Shown: positions 1 to 9,515, numbered from the stretch's first letter. The stretch: 64,000 nt of DNA from Gammaproteobacteria bacterium (GCA_029248745.1 JAQWIT010000003.1:310001-374000), one strand, 5' to 3'. Made by a program: numbers and translations. The notes: generated from the sequence alone by a model not told the origin.

Positions 1-2
1 CA

Positions 3-404
3 ATACGTCGTCGCAGGACTTGTACTGGGTGTAACGAACGCTTTACAACTTATGAGACGGTAGAGTTAACTTTACCCCGGTTAATCAAGCGTGATGAATC
101 ACGGGCCTTGTTCGATGAGAGTAAACTCAGAGCAAGTTTTTTAAGAGCACTAGAAAAGCGTCCTGTAAATACAGATGCCGTTGATAGTGCAGTGAATGGG
201 ATCATCCATCGTTTAAGAGCCACCGGTGAACGCGAAGTGGCGAGTCGTTTAATTGGCGATTGGGTGATGGATGCATTACGCGAACTGGATGAAGTCGCAT
301 ACGTTCGTTTTGCATCGGTTTACCGAAGCTTCCAAGATGTGAATGCATTTCGTGAAGAGATTGAACGGATGGAAAATACCTCAGAATCGGTTAAGAAGGA
401 TTAG
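3..404 (+). CDS. nrdR: Transcriptional repressor NrdR (5'-truncated by window edge)
   Basis: C-terminal part of NrdR, the Zn-ribbon/ATP-cone repressor of ribonucleotide reductase genes. The frame is open from base 3, upstream of the ATG used by the ORF track, and reads [18 protein letters not shown], the second CxxC half of the zinc ribbon. The ATP-cone follows ([20 protein letters not shown], then RALEKRP). The C-terminus with [13 protein letters not shown] is complete. The gene stops 5 bp before the next ORF, consistent with the usual nrdR-ribD neighbourhood. Family assignment is secure; the start lies outside the window. Confidence 0.96.
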   Translation: MRRRRTCTGCNERFTTYETVELTLPRLIKRDESRALFDESKLRASFLRALEKRPVNTDAVDSAVNGIIHRLRATGEREVASRLIGDWVMDALRELDEVAYVRFASVYRSFQDVNAFREEIERMENTSESVKKD

Positions 405-409
405 ACGAT

Positions 410-631
410 ATGCTAAGAGTGATTGTTTTTTGTGATGTCTGTAACCCTCAAGGGATCCGTTATATTGAGCAGCAACACAACTCCGAAGATGGTGATGAGG
501 GCGGGCGAAGAATTACAGATGGCCGTGCGTGGTATGAGGGATCTTTGACAGAAGCAGAACAAACCGGTTGGGTCATCGACGATGACAAGCACATCTGTCC
601 AAAATGTGAAGCGCGCCGAAACAAAAGCTAA
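410..631 (+). CDS. Small Cys-rich (putative zinc-knuckle) protein between nrdR and ribD
   Basis: A 73-residue protein of unknown function. It has FCDVC at residues 7-11 and ICPKC at 62-66, two CxxC knuckles spaced like a four-cysteine zinc site, with an acidic low-complexity loop (NSEDGDEGG) between them. Its TAA overlaps the ribD ATG (TAATG), so translational coupling inside the nrdR-ribD unit is likely. The neighbouring reading frames are used by recognised genes and its length is well kept, so I consider it real. A role in flavin or nucleotide regulation would be a guess from position only. Confidence 0.7.
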   Translation: MLRVIVFCDVCNPQGIRYIEQQHNSEDGDEGGRRITDGRAWYEGSLTEAEQTGWVIDDDKHICPKCEARRNKS

Positions 632-1725
632 TGTCCCATGAATCGATGATGGCCCGTGCGCTGATTCTAGCAGAGCGAGGGCTTTACACAACAGCACCTA
701 ACCCAAGAGTCGGATGCGTCATCGCTAAAGATGACGAGGTATTGTCTGAAGGCTGGCATCAAAAAGCGGGTGAACCTCATGCGGAAATTAACGCATTGAA
801 TCAATTGGATGATAAATCAGCACTAGGTGCTGACTGTTATATTACGCTAGAACCTTGTAGCCATACTGGACGAACACCCCCTTGTGCTGATGCCTTAATC
901 AAAGCAGGTATTAAACGGGCTTTTATCGCTATGGCCGACCCAAACCCATTGGTTGCAGGTAACGGCATAAAAAAACTAGAACAAGCAGGCATAACGGTTG
1001 TGACAGGTTTACTACAGCAGCAAGCTGAGGCCCTAAATCGAGGGTTCTGCCAGCGAATGAGACAAAACAGGCCCTATATTAGAAGTAAAATAGCCATGAG
1101 TCTTGATGGGCGTACCGCGATGGCCTCGGGAGAAAGTCAGTGGATAACAAGCCCTGATGCGCGACAAGATGTGCAAAAGTTACGAGCACAAAGCGGTGCG
1201 ATTGTCACAGGCATAGGCACGGTCTTAGCGGATGACCCATTGATGACGGTACGACCTTCACAATGGTATCCACAAGGACAAACAGTCAGACAACCGTTAA
1301 GAGTGGTTGTTGACAGTCAGTTTAAAATACCTAAGACAGCTAAGATACTGAGTGCTGAGGGTGAGATATGTATCGCAACCTGTAGCGATAAGAGCAAAGA
1401 GAATATTGCGGCCATTAAATGTCAGTACTTAGACGAACAAATTGACCTAACTGAGTTAATGAGTGAATTAGCAAAACGTGAGATTAATGATGTGCTGATT
1501 GAAGCAGGGCATCAGCTGAATGGCGGGCTTTTGAAAGCAGGTTTGATCGATGAGTTGGTGATTTATATGGCACCCAAATTAATGGGTAATAATGCGAAAG
1601 GGTTATTTCACTTACCGGCATTGAAGAAGATGTCGGAATGTATCGATCTGACGATTAGTGATATCAGAGCGGTAGGGTGCGATTGGCGTATTACCGCTAA
1701 ACCCAATCATTCTGAAAAAAATTAA
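631..1725 (+). CDS. ribD: Bifunctional riboflavin deaminase/reductase RibD
   Basis: Catalyses deamination of the pyrimidine intermediate made from GTP, then NADPH-dependent reduction of its ribosyl side chain. The N-terminal deaminase domain shows the zinc motif HAE (about residues 50-52) and PCSHTGRTPPC (75-85), giving the His and two Cys ligands. The C-terminal reductase domain starts near residue 145 (RSKIAMSLDGRTA) and has the VTGIGTVLADDP region. Length 364 is normal. The ATG overlaps the upstream stop and is followed by ribE 18 bp downstream. All expected catalytic residues are present. Confidence 0.97.
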   Translation: MSHESMMARALILAERGLYTTAPNPRVGCVIAKDDEVLSEGWHQKAGEPHAEINALNQLDDKSALGADCYITLEPCSHTGRTPPCADALIKAGIKRAFIAMADPNPLVAGNGIKKLEQAGITVVTGLLQQQAEALNRGFCQRMRQNRPYIRSKIAMSLDGRTAMASGESQWITSPDARQDVQKLRAQSGAIVTGIGTVLADDPLMTVRPSQWYPQGQTVRQPLRVVVDSQFKIPKTAKILSAEGEICIATCSDKSKENIAAIKCQYLDEQIDLTELMSELAKREINDVLIEAGHQLNGGLLKAGLIDELVIYMAPKLMGNNAKGLFHLPALKKMSECIDLTISDIRAVGCDWRITAKPNHSEKN

Positions 1726-1743
1726 CGACAACGAGGACAAACC

Positions 1744-2385
1744 ATGTTTACCGGCATTATTGCAGCATTAGGTAAAGTACAAGCCATTGACGCAAAAGGC
1801 GGTGATGTCAGTTTAGATGTTGCGATGCAAAAGTTAGATCTTTCCGATGTCATATTGGGGGATAGCATTGCGATTAACGGTGTTTGTCTAACCGTAGTTG
1901 AAATCAATGATAAACAACTTGTGTTTGATGTCTCACGTGAGACACTAGACAGAAGCAGTTTAGGCACATTAAAAACAGGTTCACAAGTGAACTTAGAAAA
2001 AGCATTAGCGGTGGGTGATCGTTTAGGGGGGCATTTTGTCAGTGGTCATGTTGACGGTTTAGGGGAATGCATTCAGCGTGAAGCATCGGCTCGCTCGATT
2101 AAATTCAGATTCATTGTACCTGTAGGGTTAGAGCGTTATATTGCCGAAAAAGGTGCTATTTGCATAGATGGCACGAGTCTAACAGTCAATAATGCAGCTG
2201 AAAATTGGTTTGAAGTGAATATCATTCCGCATACGCTACAAGAAACCATCATTAAAACGTATCAGGTCGGAACAAAAGTAAATTTAGAAGTGGATTTGAT
2301 TGCCCGTTATTTGGAACGTTTATTACCAGAGAAACAAACGGGCATCACACACGAAACATTGTCAAAACATGGGTTTGCAAAATAA
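1744..2385 (+). CDS. ribE: Riboflavin synthase alpha chain
   Basis: Converts two molecules of 6,7-dimethyl-8-ribityllumazine to riboflavin. The protein begins with the signature MFTGII and has two lumazine-binding repeats, the first ending around residue 95 and the second starting at GHFVSGHVDG. Length 213 fits the trimeric enzyme. A GAGGA-like Shine-Dalgarno lies just upstream of the ATG. The stop overlaps the ribBA start (TAATG). The lumazine synthase that makes its substrate (ribH) is not in this window. Confidence 0.97.
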   Translation: MFTGIIAALGKVQAIDAKGGDVSLDVAMQKLDLSDVILGDSIAINGVCLTVVEINDKQLVFDVSRETLDRSSLGTLKTGSQVNLEKALAVGDRLGGHFVSGHVDGLGECIQREASARSIKFRFIVPVGLERYIAEKGAICIDGTSLTVNNAAENWFEVNIIPHTLQETIIKTYQVGTKVNLEVDLIARYLERLLPEKQTGITHETLSKHGFAK

Positions 2386-3503
2386 TGAAATTAAACACAA
2401 CGGCTGAAATTATCGACGATTTCAAGCAAGGGAAAATGGTCATTATCATTGATGATGAAGATCGTGAAAACGAAGGCGATCTGGTCATGGCAGCAGAATG
2501 TGTTACACCAGAAGCGATCAACTTTATGGCACGATTCGGCCGTGGCTTGATTTGTTTAACCCTAACGGAGCAACGTTGTAAGCAATTAAGATTGCCCTTA
2601 ATGGTGTCAGATAATCAAGCGGCTTATTCGACTAACTTTACCGTGTCTATAGAAGCAGCAGAAGGGGTGACAACAGGGATATCAGCCGCAGACAGGGCTT
2701 TAACTATCCAAGCAGCTGTCAGCGAAGAGGCCAAGTCAGAAGATGTGGTTCAGCCAGGTCATATTTTCCCATTAAAAGCGCAGCTTGGCGGTGTATTAAC
2801 ACGTGCGGGGCATACTGAAGCGGGTTGTGACTTGGCACAACTAGCAGGTAAAACACCCGCCTCTGTTATTGTTGAGATCTTAAATGAAGATGGCAGCATG
2901 GCGAGGAGACCAGACTTAGAAAAATTTGCCGAAACACATCAATTAAAAATCGGTACGATTGCCGATTTGATCAGTTATCGCCTTGAAAATGAAATGACAG
3001 TTCAACGGCTTTCACAGTGCCAGATGCCAACAGCACAAGGTGAATTTGAGCTTGTTAGTTTTCAAGATACCGTTAATGGGCAAGTGCATATTGCTTTGGT
3101 TGCGGGTGATATCAAACCTGATGAAGAAACATTGGTACGTGTTCATATGGCAGACCCATTGAATGATTTATTGGGTGCAACCAGAGAAAAAATTCACTGG
3201 CCTTTAGAAAAGGTGATGACTGAAATTCAGCAAGCAGGGAAGGGTGTATTAGTAGTACTCAGACAACCTGAACAGAATAAGCGCTTAGCTGAAAAAGTTG
3301 AACTATATCAGCAGCAAGATCGTGGCGATGCATTAACACAGAGTAAAATGAGTTGGGATATGCGGACTTTTGGTGTTGGCGCACAAATTTTAGCGGATTT
3401 GGGCGTCAAAAAAATGCGTGTGATGGGCACGCCAACCAAATTAACAGGGCTGTCAGGATTTGGCCTAGAGTTAGTCGGTTATGCTGAAGGAAAGAAAGCT
3501 TGA
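2385..3503 (+). CDS. ribBA: 3,4-dihydroxy-2-butanone-4-phosphate synthase with degenerate GTP cyclohydrolase II-like domain (RibBX type)
   Basis: The N-terminal half is a complete DHBP synthase (DDEDRENEGD at residues 23-32, later GHTEAGCDLA), making the four-carbon unit of riboflavin from ribulose 5-phosphate. The C-terminal half (from about residue 205) aligns with GTP cyclohydrolase II, but the zinc site with three cysteines is absent: the expected position reads RVHMADPLNDLLGA. This matches the known proteobacterial RibBX proteins, where the RibA-like domain is non-catalytic. A separate ribA would then be needed elsewhere. Its TGA overlaps the TTG start of lpxB. Confidence 0.93.
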   Translation: MKLNTTAEIIDDFKQGKMVIIIDDEDRENEGDLVMAAECVTPEAINFMARFGRGLICLTLTEQRCKQLRLPLMVSDNQAAYSTNFTVSIEAAEGVTTGISAADRALTIQAAVSEEAKSEDVVQPGHIFPLKAQLGGVLTRAGHTEAGCDLAQLAGKTPASVIVEILNEDGSMARRPDLEKFAETHQLKIGTIADLISYRLENEMTVQRLSQCQMPTAQGEFELVSFQDTVNGQVHIALVAGDIKPDEETLVRVHMADPLNDLLGATREKIHWPLEKVMTEIQQAGKGVLVVLRQPEQNKRLAEKVELYQQQDRGDALTQSKMSWDMRTFGVGAQILADLGVKKMRVMGTPTKLTGLSGFGLELVGYAEGKKA

Positions 3504-4648
3504 ACGCTAACATCATGGTAGTAGTGGGCGAAGCCTCTGGTGATGCTCATGCAGCGAGAGTTGTAACAGCGCTCAAGCAACGTGCGCCAGATATTAAAGT
3601 CAGTGGTATTGGCGGCGAGAAATTACGAGCTGCGGGCATGGAAATCAATATTGATTTTTCTGAGCTGGCGGTCATGGGATTAGTTGAAGTCCTAAAACGT
3701 TACCGGCATTTAAAAAATGTGTTCAATCAAATGGTGGAACGACTGAAAACCCATAGACCTGATTTATTGGTTTTAGTGGATTACCCAGGCTTCAACTTAA
3801 AAATGGCTAAAGAAGCCAAAAAGTTAGGTATTCCCGTTGCGTACTATATTAGCCCTAAAGTATGGGCATGGCGGAAAGGCCGAGTGAAAACGATTCAGCG
3901 TGTTGTGGATAAAATGCTGGTGTTGTTCCCTTTTGAAGTCCCTATCTATGAACAAGCAGGTGTCGCTGTTAATTGTGTTGGTCATCCACTAGTCGATGCT
4001 GTAAAAAGAACGTTAACGACAATTCAAGCTAAAGAAAAATTGGGCCTAGAAAAAGCCCATAAAGTCATTGGCTTATTTCCAGGTAGTCGCCACAGTGAAG
4101 TAGAAATGTTATTACCTTTAATGATTCAGGCTGCTGAGCGAATTAAACAACAACAGCTGGATATTCAGGTTGTTGTCCCTCTGGCTCCAGGTTTAAATAA
4201 AGAGGCGTTAGCACCGATATTGGCAGCATCTCGATTGCCTATTCAAGTTGTTGATAGTGAGTTTTATGATCTTACTTCAGCCTGTGATGCAATTGTGGCA
4301 GCTTCAGGGACAATAACATTAGAAATTGCCTTATTGGGTGTACCGCATTTTATTTGTTATCGCGTCTCACCCGTCACATATAAGATCTTACGGTGCCTTG
4401 TGAAAATCCCCTATGTCGGCCTATGTAATATTGTGACCAATAAAGCCTTGATAACAGAGATTTTACAAGATGATGTGACTGTACAACGCTTAGAAGAAGA
4501 ATTGCGTGATCGTTTGAGCCGAACAGATCAGCAAGCCGTAACTGAAGATATCCGTCAACAAGTATTGGCTGCCTTAGGTCCATCTGGCGGCGCTGATAAT
4601 GCCGCTGAGCAGTTATTGGTGATGTTATCTGAACAACAGGCCGCGTAA
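3500..4648 (+). CDS. lpxB: Lipid-A-disaccharide synthase LpxB
   Basis: Glycosyltransferase that joins UDP-2,3-diacylglucosamine and lipid X in lipid A synthesis. The N-terminal VVVGEASGD motif, [11 protein letters not shown] near residue 120, and [11 protein letters not shown] near 190 are family hallmarks. Length 382 is normal. The start is a TTG overlapping the ribBA stop; an ATG five codons later (3515) is an alternative but would shorten the N-terminus relative to homologues. It sits with rnhB, as in the usual lpxA-lpxB-rnhB order, but here lpxD-fabZ-lpxA are missing and riboflavin genes precede it. Confidence 0.96.
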   Translation: MNANIMVVVGEASGDAHAARVVTALKQRAPDIKVSGIGGEKLRAAGMEINIDFSELAVMGLVEVLKRYRHLKNVFNQMVERLKTHRPDLLVLVDYPGFNLKMAKEAKKLGIPVAYYISPKVWAWRKGRVKTIQRVVDKMLVLFPFEVPIYEQAGVAVNCVGHPLVDAVKRTLTTIQAKEKLGLEKAHKVIGLFPGSRHSEVEMLLPLMIQAAERIKQQQLDIQVVVPLAPGLNKEALAPILAASRLPIQVVDSEFYDLTSACDAIVAASGTITLEIALLGVPHFICYRVSPVTYKILRCLVKIPYVGLCNIVTNKALITEILQDDVTVQRLEEELRDRLSRTDQQAVTEDIRQQVLAALGPSGGADNAAEQLLVMLSEQQAA

Positions 4649-5214
4649 TGTCAGAATATATTGCAGGTGTCGATGAAGTAGGGCGAGGTCCCCTAGCAGG
4701 TGCAGTTGTGACAGCAGCGGTTATTTTAGATCCCAATAACCCTATAGCAGGCTTAGCAGATTCAAAAAAGCTAAGCGAAAAACAACGAGAAAAATTAGAA
4801 CCTTTAATCAAACAGCACGCACTTGCTTGGGCATTAGGCCGGTCAGAGCCGGATGAAATTGATGATATCAATATTCTGCAAGCAACATTAGTAGCCATGA
4901 AGCGAGCAGTCGAAGACTTGAGTATTAAACCAACACATGCATTAGTTGATGGTAATCAAGCTCCGGCATTGGCTTGCTCGATAACGACCGTGATAAAAGG
5001 GGATCAGTCTGAGCCGGCGATTGCAGCAGCATCAATATTAGCGAAAGTTGCAAGGGATAGAGAAATGACCAAAATGGAGGCGACTTATCCAGGCTATGGC
5101 TTTGCGAAACATAAAGGTTATCCAACACAGCAACATCAGCAAGCTTTGTTGGACTTAGGCGTGACACCCATTCACCGTCGGTCATTTAAACCTGTTCAGC
5201 GGGCATTGAAATGA
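4648..5214 (+). CDS. rnhB: Ribonuclease HII
   Basis: Removes ribonucleotides and RNA primers from RNA-DNA hybrids. The [19 protein letters not shown] motif contains the first catalytic Asp-Glu pair (residues 9-10); [15 protein letters not shown] carries a later acidic residue, and the C-terminus GYPTQQH is typical. At 188 residues it is a standard bacterial RNase HII. Its ATG overlaps the lpxB stop (TAATG), so it is translationally coupled. Confidence 0.97.
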   Translation: MSEYIAGVDEVGRGPLAGAVVTAAVILDPNNPIAGLADSKKLSEKQREKLEPLIKQHALAWALGRSEPDEIDDINILQATLVAMKRAVEDLSIKPTHALVDGNQAPALACSITTVIKGDQSEPAIAAASILAKVARDREMTKMEATYPGYGFAKHKGYPTQQHQQALLDLGVTPIHRRSFKPVQRALK

Positions 5215-5293
5215 AGCTAAAACACAGTGATATCAATGTTTTCAATGAGAAAGCAGGCAGTGAAAAGTAGCAAGCGTGGTATGATAGCCTGCA

Positions 5294-6676
5294 ATGTTAT
5301 CCATAACTAAAATTTTTAATAGAAAGCAAAACCGATCTGAACATGAAGCTGACAGTCTGGGACAGCCGACAGTGCCATTAATTGTCTCGCGCGATCAGCA
5401 CAATTTATCCCGTTCTCAAGTCAGTCCTCAAGCGTTAAAAGTACTATACGGTTTAAAAGATGCCGGTTTTGAAGCTTATTTAGTGGGTGGCTGTGTACGT
5501 GACTTGTTATTAGGCTACGAGCCCAAAGACTTTGACGTTGCCACCAATGCTTCGCCAGAAGAAGTGCATAAACTATTTAAACGAAGTCGTTTAATTGGCC
5601 GTCGTTTTAAACTGGTTCACGTTGGCTTTGGCCGGGAAGTGATTGAAGTCGCTACTTTTAGAGCACCACCAGAAGCTGAGCAACACATCGATCAGCATGG
5701 TAAAATAGTACAAGACAATGTTTTTGGTACATTAGAACAAGATGCCTGGCGTCGCGACTTCACTATCAATGCCCTATATTACAACATCCGTGATTTTTCG
5801 ATTGTCGACTATACCGGTGGTATTAACGATCTGCAGGCAGGAAAAATTGGGTTAATTGGTGATGTTGAAACCCGCTATAGAGAAGATCCCGTTCGTATTC
5901 TACGAGCCTTACGTTTCGTGGGTAAATTAGGGCTTACATTAGAGCGTGATACCGAAAAGCACATTAAAGGCCTGGCAAAATTACTTCAAGATATTCCGCC
6001 GGCACGTTTATTCGATGAAACATTAAAGCTCTATCTAAGTGGCAAGGCAGTTGAGACACATCAATTACTAGTCGAATACGGAATATTTGGTCATTTATTC
6101 ACTGATAGCGCACGTTTATTAGCATCAGAACCAGAGAGCACCGCAGCAAAATTATTGACTAGAGCATTAGAAAATACCGATACGCGGATAAAAGAAGGTA
6201 AGCCAGTTACACCTGCTTTTTTATTTGCAGCTATTCTTTGGGGGCCGACATTTGCGCGTTGGCAAAATTATCAGGATAAAAAAATACCACCGTTGCCCGC
6301 ATTACAGAAAGCGGCGAATGAATTGATTTCAAAACAAGTACAACGTGTTGCCTTTCCAAAACGACTTACACTAGTGGCGCGTGATATTTGGTTGCTACAA
6401 ATTCGTTTGACAATGCGTCAGGGTAAACGGGCTTTTCGTTTATTGACACACCCAAAATTTAGAGCAGCTTATGATTTCTTGCTATTGCGTTCTGATGCAG
6501 GTGAACCGTTTGAAGAATTATCACAGTGGTGGACAGACTTTCAGTTTGCTGATGAATCAGAACAACAGAAAATGGTTGGTGAATTAGCGCCAGCACCATC
6601 TAAACGGAAACGGCGGCGTAGACGCGGGACTACAACGAAAAAGTCAGTGGTTGTTTCAACGAATCAAGCATCATAA
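5294..6676 (+). CDS. pcnB: Poly(A) polymerase I
   Basis: Adds 3' poly(A) tails that promote RNA decay. The nucleotidyltransferase core has LVGGCVRDLLLG and the acidic DFDVATNA motif, then RRFKLVHV and RRDFTINALYYN, all characteristic of PcnB rather than CCA-adding enzymes. The C-terminus is strongly basic (KRKRRRRRRG), as is usual for the RNA-binding tail. Length 460 is typical. The start at 5294 is the first in-frame ATG after an 80 bp gap from rnhB. folK follows with a TAATG overlap. Confidence 0.95.
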   Translation: MLSITKIFNRKQNRSEHEADSLGQPTVPLIVSRDQHNLSRSQVSPQALKVLYGLKDAGFEAYLVGGCVRDLLLGYEPKDFDVATNASPEEVHKLFKRSRLIGRRFKLVHVGFGREVIEVATFRAPPEAEQHIDQHGKIVQDNVFGTLEQDAWRRDFTINALYYNIRDFSIVDYTGGINDLQAGKIGLIGDVETRYREDPVRILRALRFVGKLGLTLERDTEKHIKGLAKLLQDIPPARLFDETLKLYLSGKAVETHQLLVEYGIFGHLFTDSARLLASEPESTAAKLLTRALENTDTRIKEGKPVTPAFLFAAILWGPTFARWQNYQDKKIPPLPALQKAANELISKQVQRVAFPKRLTLVARDIWLLQIRLTMRQGKRAFRLLTHPKFRAAYDFLLLRSDAGEPFEELSQWWTDFQFADESEQQKMVGELAPAPSKRKRRRRRGTTTKKSVVVSTNQAS

Positions 6677-7158
6677 TGCAAGCCTTTATTGGTTTAGGCA
6701 GTAATCTTGCCGCCCCGCAACAACAGGTGCTTTTAGCGCAATGCGATCTTTCAGCACTGCCTGAGACAGCCTTTATCAGGCATTCATCACTATACAAAAG
6801 CCCACCAATGGGTCCGCAAGACCAACCTGATTTTATTAATGCGGTGTCCGCAATCGATACGACATTGTCGCCTGATGCGTTATTAAATCATTTGCAACAA
6901 ATAGAGCAGCAACATGGTCGGGTTAAACAGCGTCATTGGGGCGAGCGTACGCTTGATTTGGATATCTTGCTATATGACGACTGGCAGATCGAAGAGTCAC
7001 ATTTGCATGTGCCGCACAAAGGGATAGCAGAACGTGCTTTTGTGCTTTATCCTTTAGCTGAAATAGCACCTAATTTAGATATCCCTGGCTTAGGGCCTAT
7101 CGCTGAATTACTTGCATCGTGTCCTAAAAGCGGTTTAGAAAGACTAGAAACGAAATAG
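6676..7158 (+). CDS. folK: 2-amino-4-hydroxy-6-hydroxymethyldihydropteridine pyrophosphokinase
   Basis: Transfers pyrophosphate from ATP to the pterin in folate synthesis. The protein starts MQAFIGLGSNL and has the motif RTLDLDILLYDD (about residues 93-104), with the Asp pair that binds magnesium. Length 160 is normal. It is coupled to pcnB upstream and followed 2 bp later by the deoxynucleoside kinase, the order common in gammaproteobacteria. Confidence 0.97.
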   Translation: MQAFIGLGSNLAAPQQQVLLAQCDLSALPETAFIRHSSLYKSPPMGPQDQPDFINAVSAIDTTLSPDALLNHLQQIEQQHGRVKQRHWGERTLDLDILLYDDWQIEESHLHVPHKGIAERAFVLYPLAEIAPNLDIPGLGPIAELLASCPKSGLERLETK

Positions 7159-7160
7159 AT

Positions 7161-7817
7161 ATGAATACATCTTTACCACAACGTTATATTGTAGTTGAAG
7201 GCCCAATTGGTGTTGGTAAAACCCATTTGGTAAACCGTTTGGCGGAGAGTTTTTCTGGTACGGCCTTATTTGAGCAGCCAGAACATAACCCGTTTTTAGA
7301 AAAATTTTATACCCATCCTCAGCAATCCGCATTGCCAACACAGTTGAGTTTTTTAATGCAAAGAATAAAGCTGAGTAAAAGTCTGCAACAAGATGATTTT
7401 TTTCATGATCTACAAATCGCTGATTTTATGATCGATAAGGATCGTTTATTTGCTCAGATTACCTTGGATGATGATGAGTTAGCCTTATACAATATGGTGT
7501 ATGACAATCTCACCATGCATCATCGTCAGCCCGACTTGGTGATTTATTTACAAGCACCGCTTTCTGTACTAAAAAACAGAATATCGCAGCGGGGTATTGG
7601 CTATGAACAACGGATTGAAGATGCATATCTACAACGTTTAACAGAAAGCTATGCTGATTTTTTTCATTACTACGAAGCTTCTCCCTTATTGATTGTGAAT
7701 GCTGAGCAAATTAATTTGGTCGATAGTGAGCAAGATTATGAAAACTTGATTGATCAAATCAGGCGTATTCAAAGTGGGCGCCATTATTACAACCCTCTGC
7801 CAAACAAAGAGAAATAG
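7161..7817 (+). CDS. Deoxynucleoside kinase family protein
   Basis: P-loop kinase of the deoxyadenosine/deoxyguanosine kinase type (dNK family). It has YIVVEGPIGVGKTHLVNRL at the N-terminus (Walker A GPIGVGKT), a central KDRLFAQITLDDDE region resembling the family DRS/ERS motif, and a lid with LKNRISQRG. Length 218 fits. Located between folK and panB, where related bacteria carry the same gene. Substrate preference cannot be read from the sequence. Confidence 0.87.
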   Translation: MNTSLPQRYIVVEGPIGVGKTHLVNRLAESFSGTALFEQPEHNPFLEKFYTHPQQSALPTQLSFLMQRIKLSKSLQQDDFFHDLQIADFMIDKDRLFAQITLDDDELALYNMVYDNLTMHHRQPDLVIYLQAPLSVLKNRISQRGIGYEQRIEDAYLQRLTESYADFFHYYEASPLLIVNAEQINLVDSEQDYENLIDQIRRIQSGRHYYNPLPNKEK

Positions 7818-7818
7818 C

Positions 7819-8613
7819 ATGAATCGTCTAACCCTAACGCAATGCCGCCAAATGAAAAAAGATGGGGATAAAATCGCTGTTCTGACTGCTTACGATGCCA
7901 GTTTTAGTACTGTCTTAGAGCAAGCCGGTATCGATGTGATTTTAGTTGGGGATTCACTAGGTATGGTAATTCAGGGGCAAGAAAGCACATTACCAGTGAC
8001 TGTCGAAAATATGGTTTATCACACACAGAATGTGGTACGCGGTAGTAAAAAAGCGTTTATCATCGCCGATCTGCCTTTTATGAGTTATGCCAATCAGGAA
8101 CAAGCGATTACCAATGCAGCTCGTTTGATGGCTGAAGGCGGAGCACAAATGGTCAAGCTAGAAGGTGGCCCGATTGTTATTGATATCGTTAAGCAGCTGG
8201 TGGATAGAGGTATTCCTGTATGTGGCCATTTAGGCCTTTTGCCACAGTCAGTTCATCGTTTAGGTGGGTATCGTGTACAAGGACGTGAACCAGAGCAAGC
8301 ACAAGGGTTGATTGAAGCAGCGCAGCAGTTAGAGCAAGCGGGTGCGGATTTGTTGATATTAGAATGTGTGCCGGCGAGTCTTGGTAAAGTGGTGACAGAA
8401 GCGGTCAATATGCCAGTGATTGGTATTGGCGCAGGGGTAGATTGCGACGGTCAAGTCTTAGTCTTGTATGACATGTTAGGTATCACACCAGAACGAACCC
8501 CTAAATTTAATCATGACTTCCTAAAAGGAGCTGGCAGCATATTAGCTGCTGTAACAGATTATGTGAAAGCCGTTAAATCTGGAGAGTTCCCTACTGCTGA
8601 GCAGCAATATTAA
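7819..8613 (+). CDS. panB: 3-methyl-2-oxobutanoate hydroxymethyltransferase
   Basis: First committed enzyme of pantothenate synthesis (ketopantoate formation from alpha-ketoisovalerate). I moved the start from the track's 7750 to the ATG at 7819, giving MNRLTLTQCRQMKKDG; the longer frame overlaps the kinase gene by 68 bp and its first 23 residues do not resemble PanB. Hallmarks: LTAYDASFSTVLEQAG, VGDSLGMV, GHLGLLPQSVH and GIGAG. Length 264 is standard. Its stop overlaps the panC start. Confidence 0.96.
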   Translation: MNRLTLTQCRQMKKDGDKIAVLTAYDASFSTVLEQAGIDVILVGDSLGMVIQGQESTLPVTVENMVYHTQNVVRGSKKAFIIADLPFMSYANQEQAITNAARLMAEGGAQMVKLEGGPIVIDIVKQLVDRGIPVCGHLGLLPQSVHRLGGYRVQGREPEQAQGLIEAAQQLEQAGADLLILECVPASLGKVVTEAVNMPVIGIGAGVDCDGQVLVLYDMLGITPERTPKFNHDFLKGAGSILAAVTDYVKAVKSGEFPTAEQQY

Positions 8614-9464
8614 TGCAACTAGTATCATCGCTAGAGCAGCTTCGCCAACAAGTTAAACAATGGCGCCAGCACGGTTTAATGATTGGTTTTGTACCCACAA
8701 TGGGTAACCTTCATGCTGGCCATTTGTCTTTAGTTGAAAAAGCCAAGCAGTATGCTGATAAGGTGATCGTGAGCATCTTTGTTAATCCGCTGCAATTTAA
8801 TGAGCAAAGTGATCTTGATGCCTATCCAAGAACACAAGAGAAAGACGCAGCACAACTTGTTGAAACAGCATGTGACATTGTTTTCATGCCAGATGCGAAG
8901 ACAGTTTACCCAGAAGGTATGGCAAAACAGAGCAAAATTATCGTGTCGGAAATAGGGGATAGGCTTTGTGGCGCCCACCGCCCTGGCCATTTTGATGGGG
9001 TGGCTACAGTTGTTACCAAATTATTTAATATGGTCATGCCCGATATTGCGGTATTTGGTGAAAAGGATTACCAACAGTTATTGTTGATTAAAAAATTGGT
9101 CGATGATCTTAATATGCCAATTAAAATAATTGGTTCACAAACACATCGAGAGCAGAATGGTTTAGCAATGAGTTCTCGAAATCAATATTTATCTGAGGCA
9201 GAGAAAACGACAGCTGGCGAAATTTATCACACATTGGTGGATATTAAACATAGTTTAGAAAACGGGCGGAATGATTTCACAACATTGTGTGAACAAGCCA
9301 AGCAAAATATTGAGCAAAAAGGCTTTGATATCGATTATATTGAGATTTGCCGTGAGATAGACTTGATGCCGGCCCAATCAAGCGATAAGGTGCTTAGGAT
9401 ACTGATGGCAGCACAATTAGGGCCAGCAAGATTAATCGATAATGTTACTTGTCATCTTGCTTGA
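8613..9464 (+). CDS. panC: Pantothenate synthetase
   Basis: ATP-dependent condensation of pantoate with beta-alanine. The class-I tRNA-synthetase-like fold shows PTMGNLHAGHLSL (HIGH-like), FGEKDYQQL, and the KMSKS-like MSSRN near residue 190. Length 283 is normal. TAATG overlap with panB. panD follows after about 50 bp, so all three pantothenate genes are clustered. Confidence 0.97.
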   Translation: MQLVSSLEQLRQQVKQWRQHGLMIGFVPTMGNLHAGHLSLVEKAKQYADKVIVSIFVNPLQFNEQSDLDAYPRTQEKDAAQLVETACDIVFMPDAKTVYPEGMAKQSKIIVSEIGDRLCGAHRPGHFDGVATVVTKLFNMVMPDIAVFGEKDYQQLLLIKKLVDDLNMPIKIIGSQTHREQNGLAMSSRNQYLSEAEKTTAGEIYHTLVDIKHSLENGRNDFTTLCEQAKQNIEQKGFDIDYIEICREIDLMPAQSSDKVLRILMAAQLGPARLIDNVTCHLA

Positions 9465-9515
9465 TATCGTCGAAAAAGCGATAATAGCCTGCTGATTTTA
9501 ATAAAAATGCTATTT

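Noticed and set aside
413-697. 94-codon minus-strand ORF over the nrdR-ribD junction
   Set aside because: Antisense shadow of the Cys-rich ORF and ribD; no recognisable protein features.
4374-4898. 174-codon minus-strand ORF
   Set aside because: Lies across the 3' end of lpxB and the start of rnhB, both secure; composition is that of a reverse frame.
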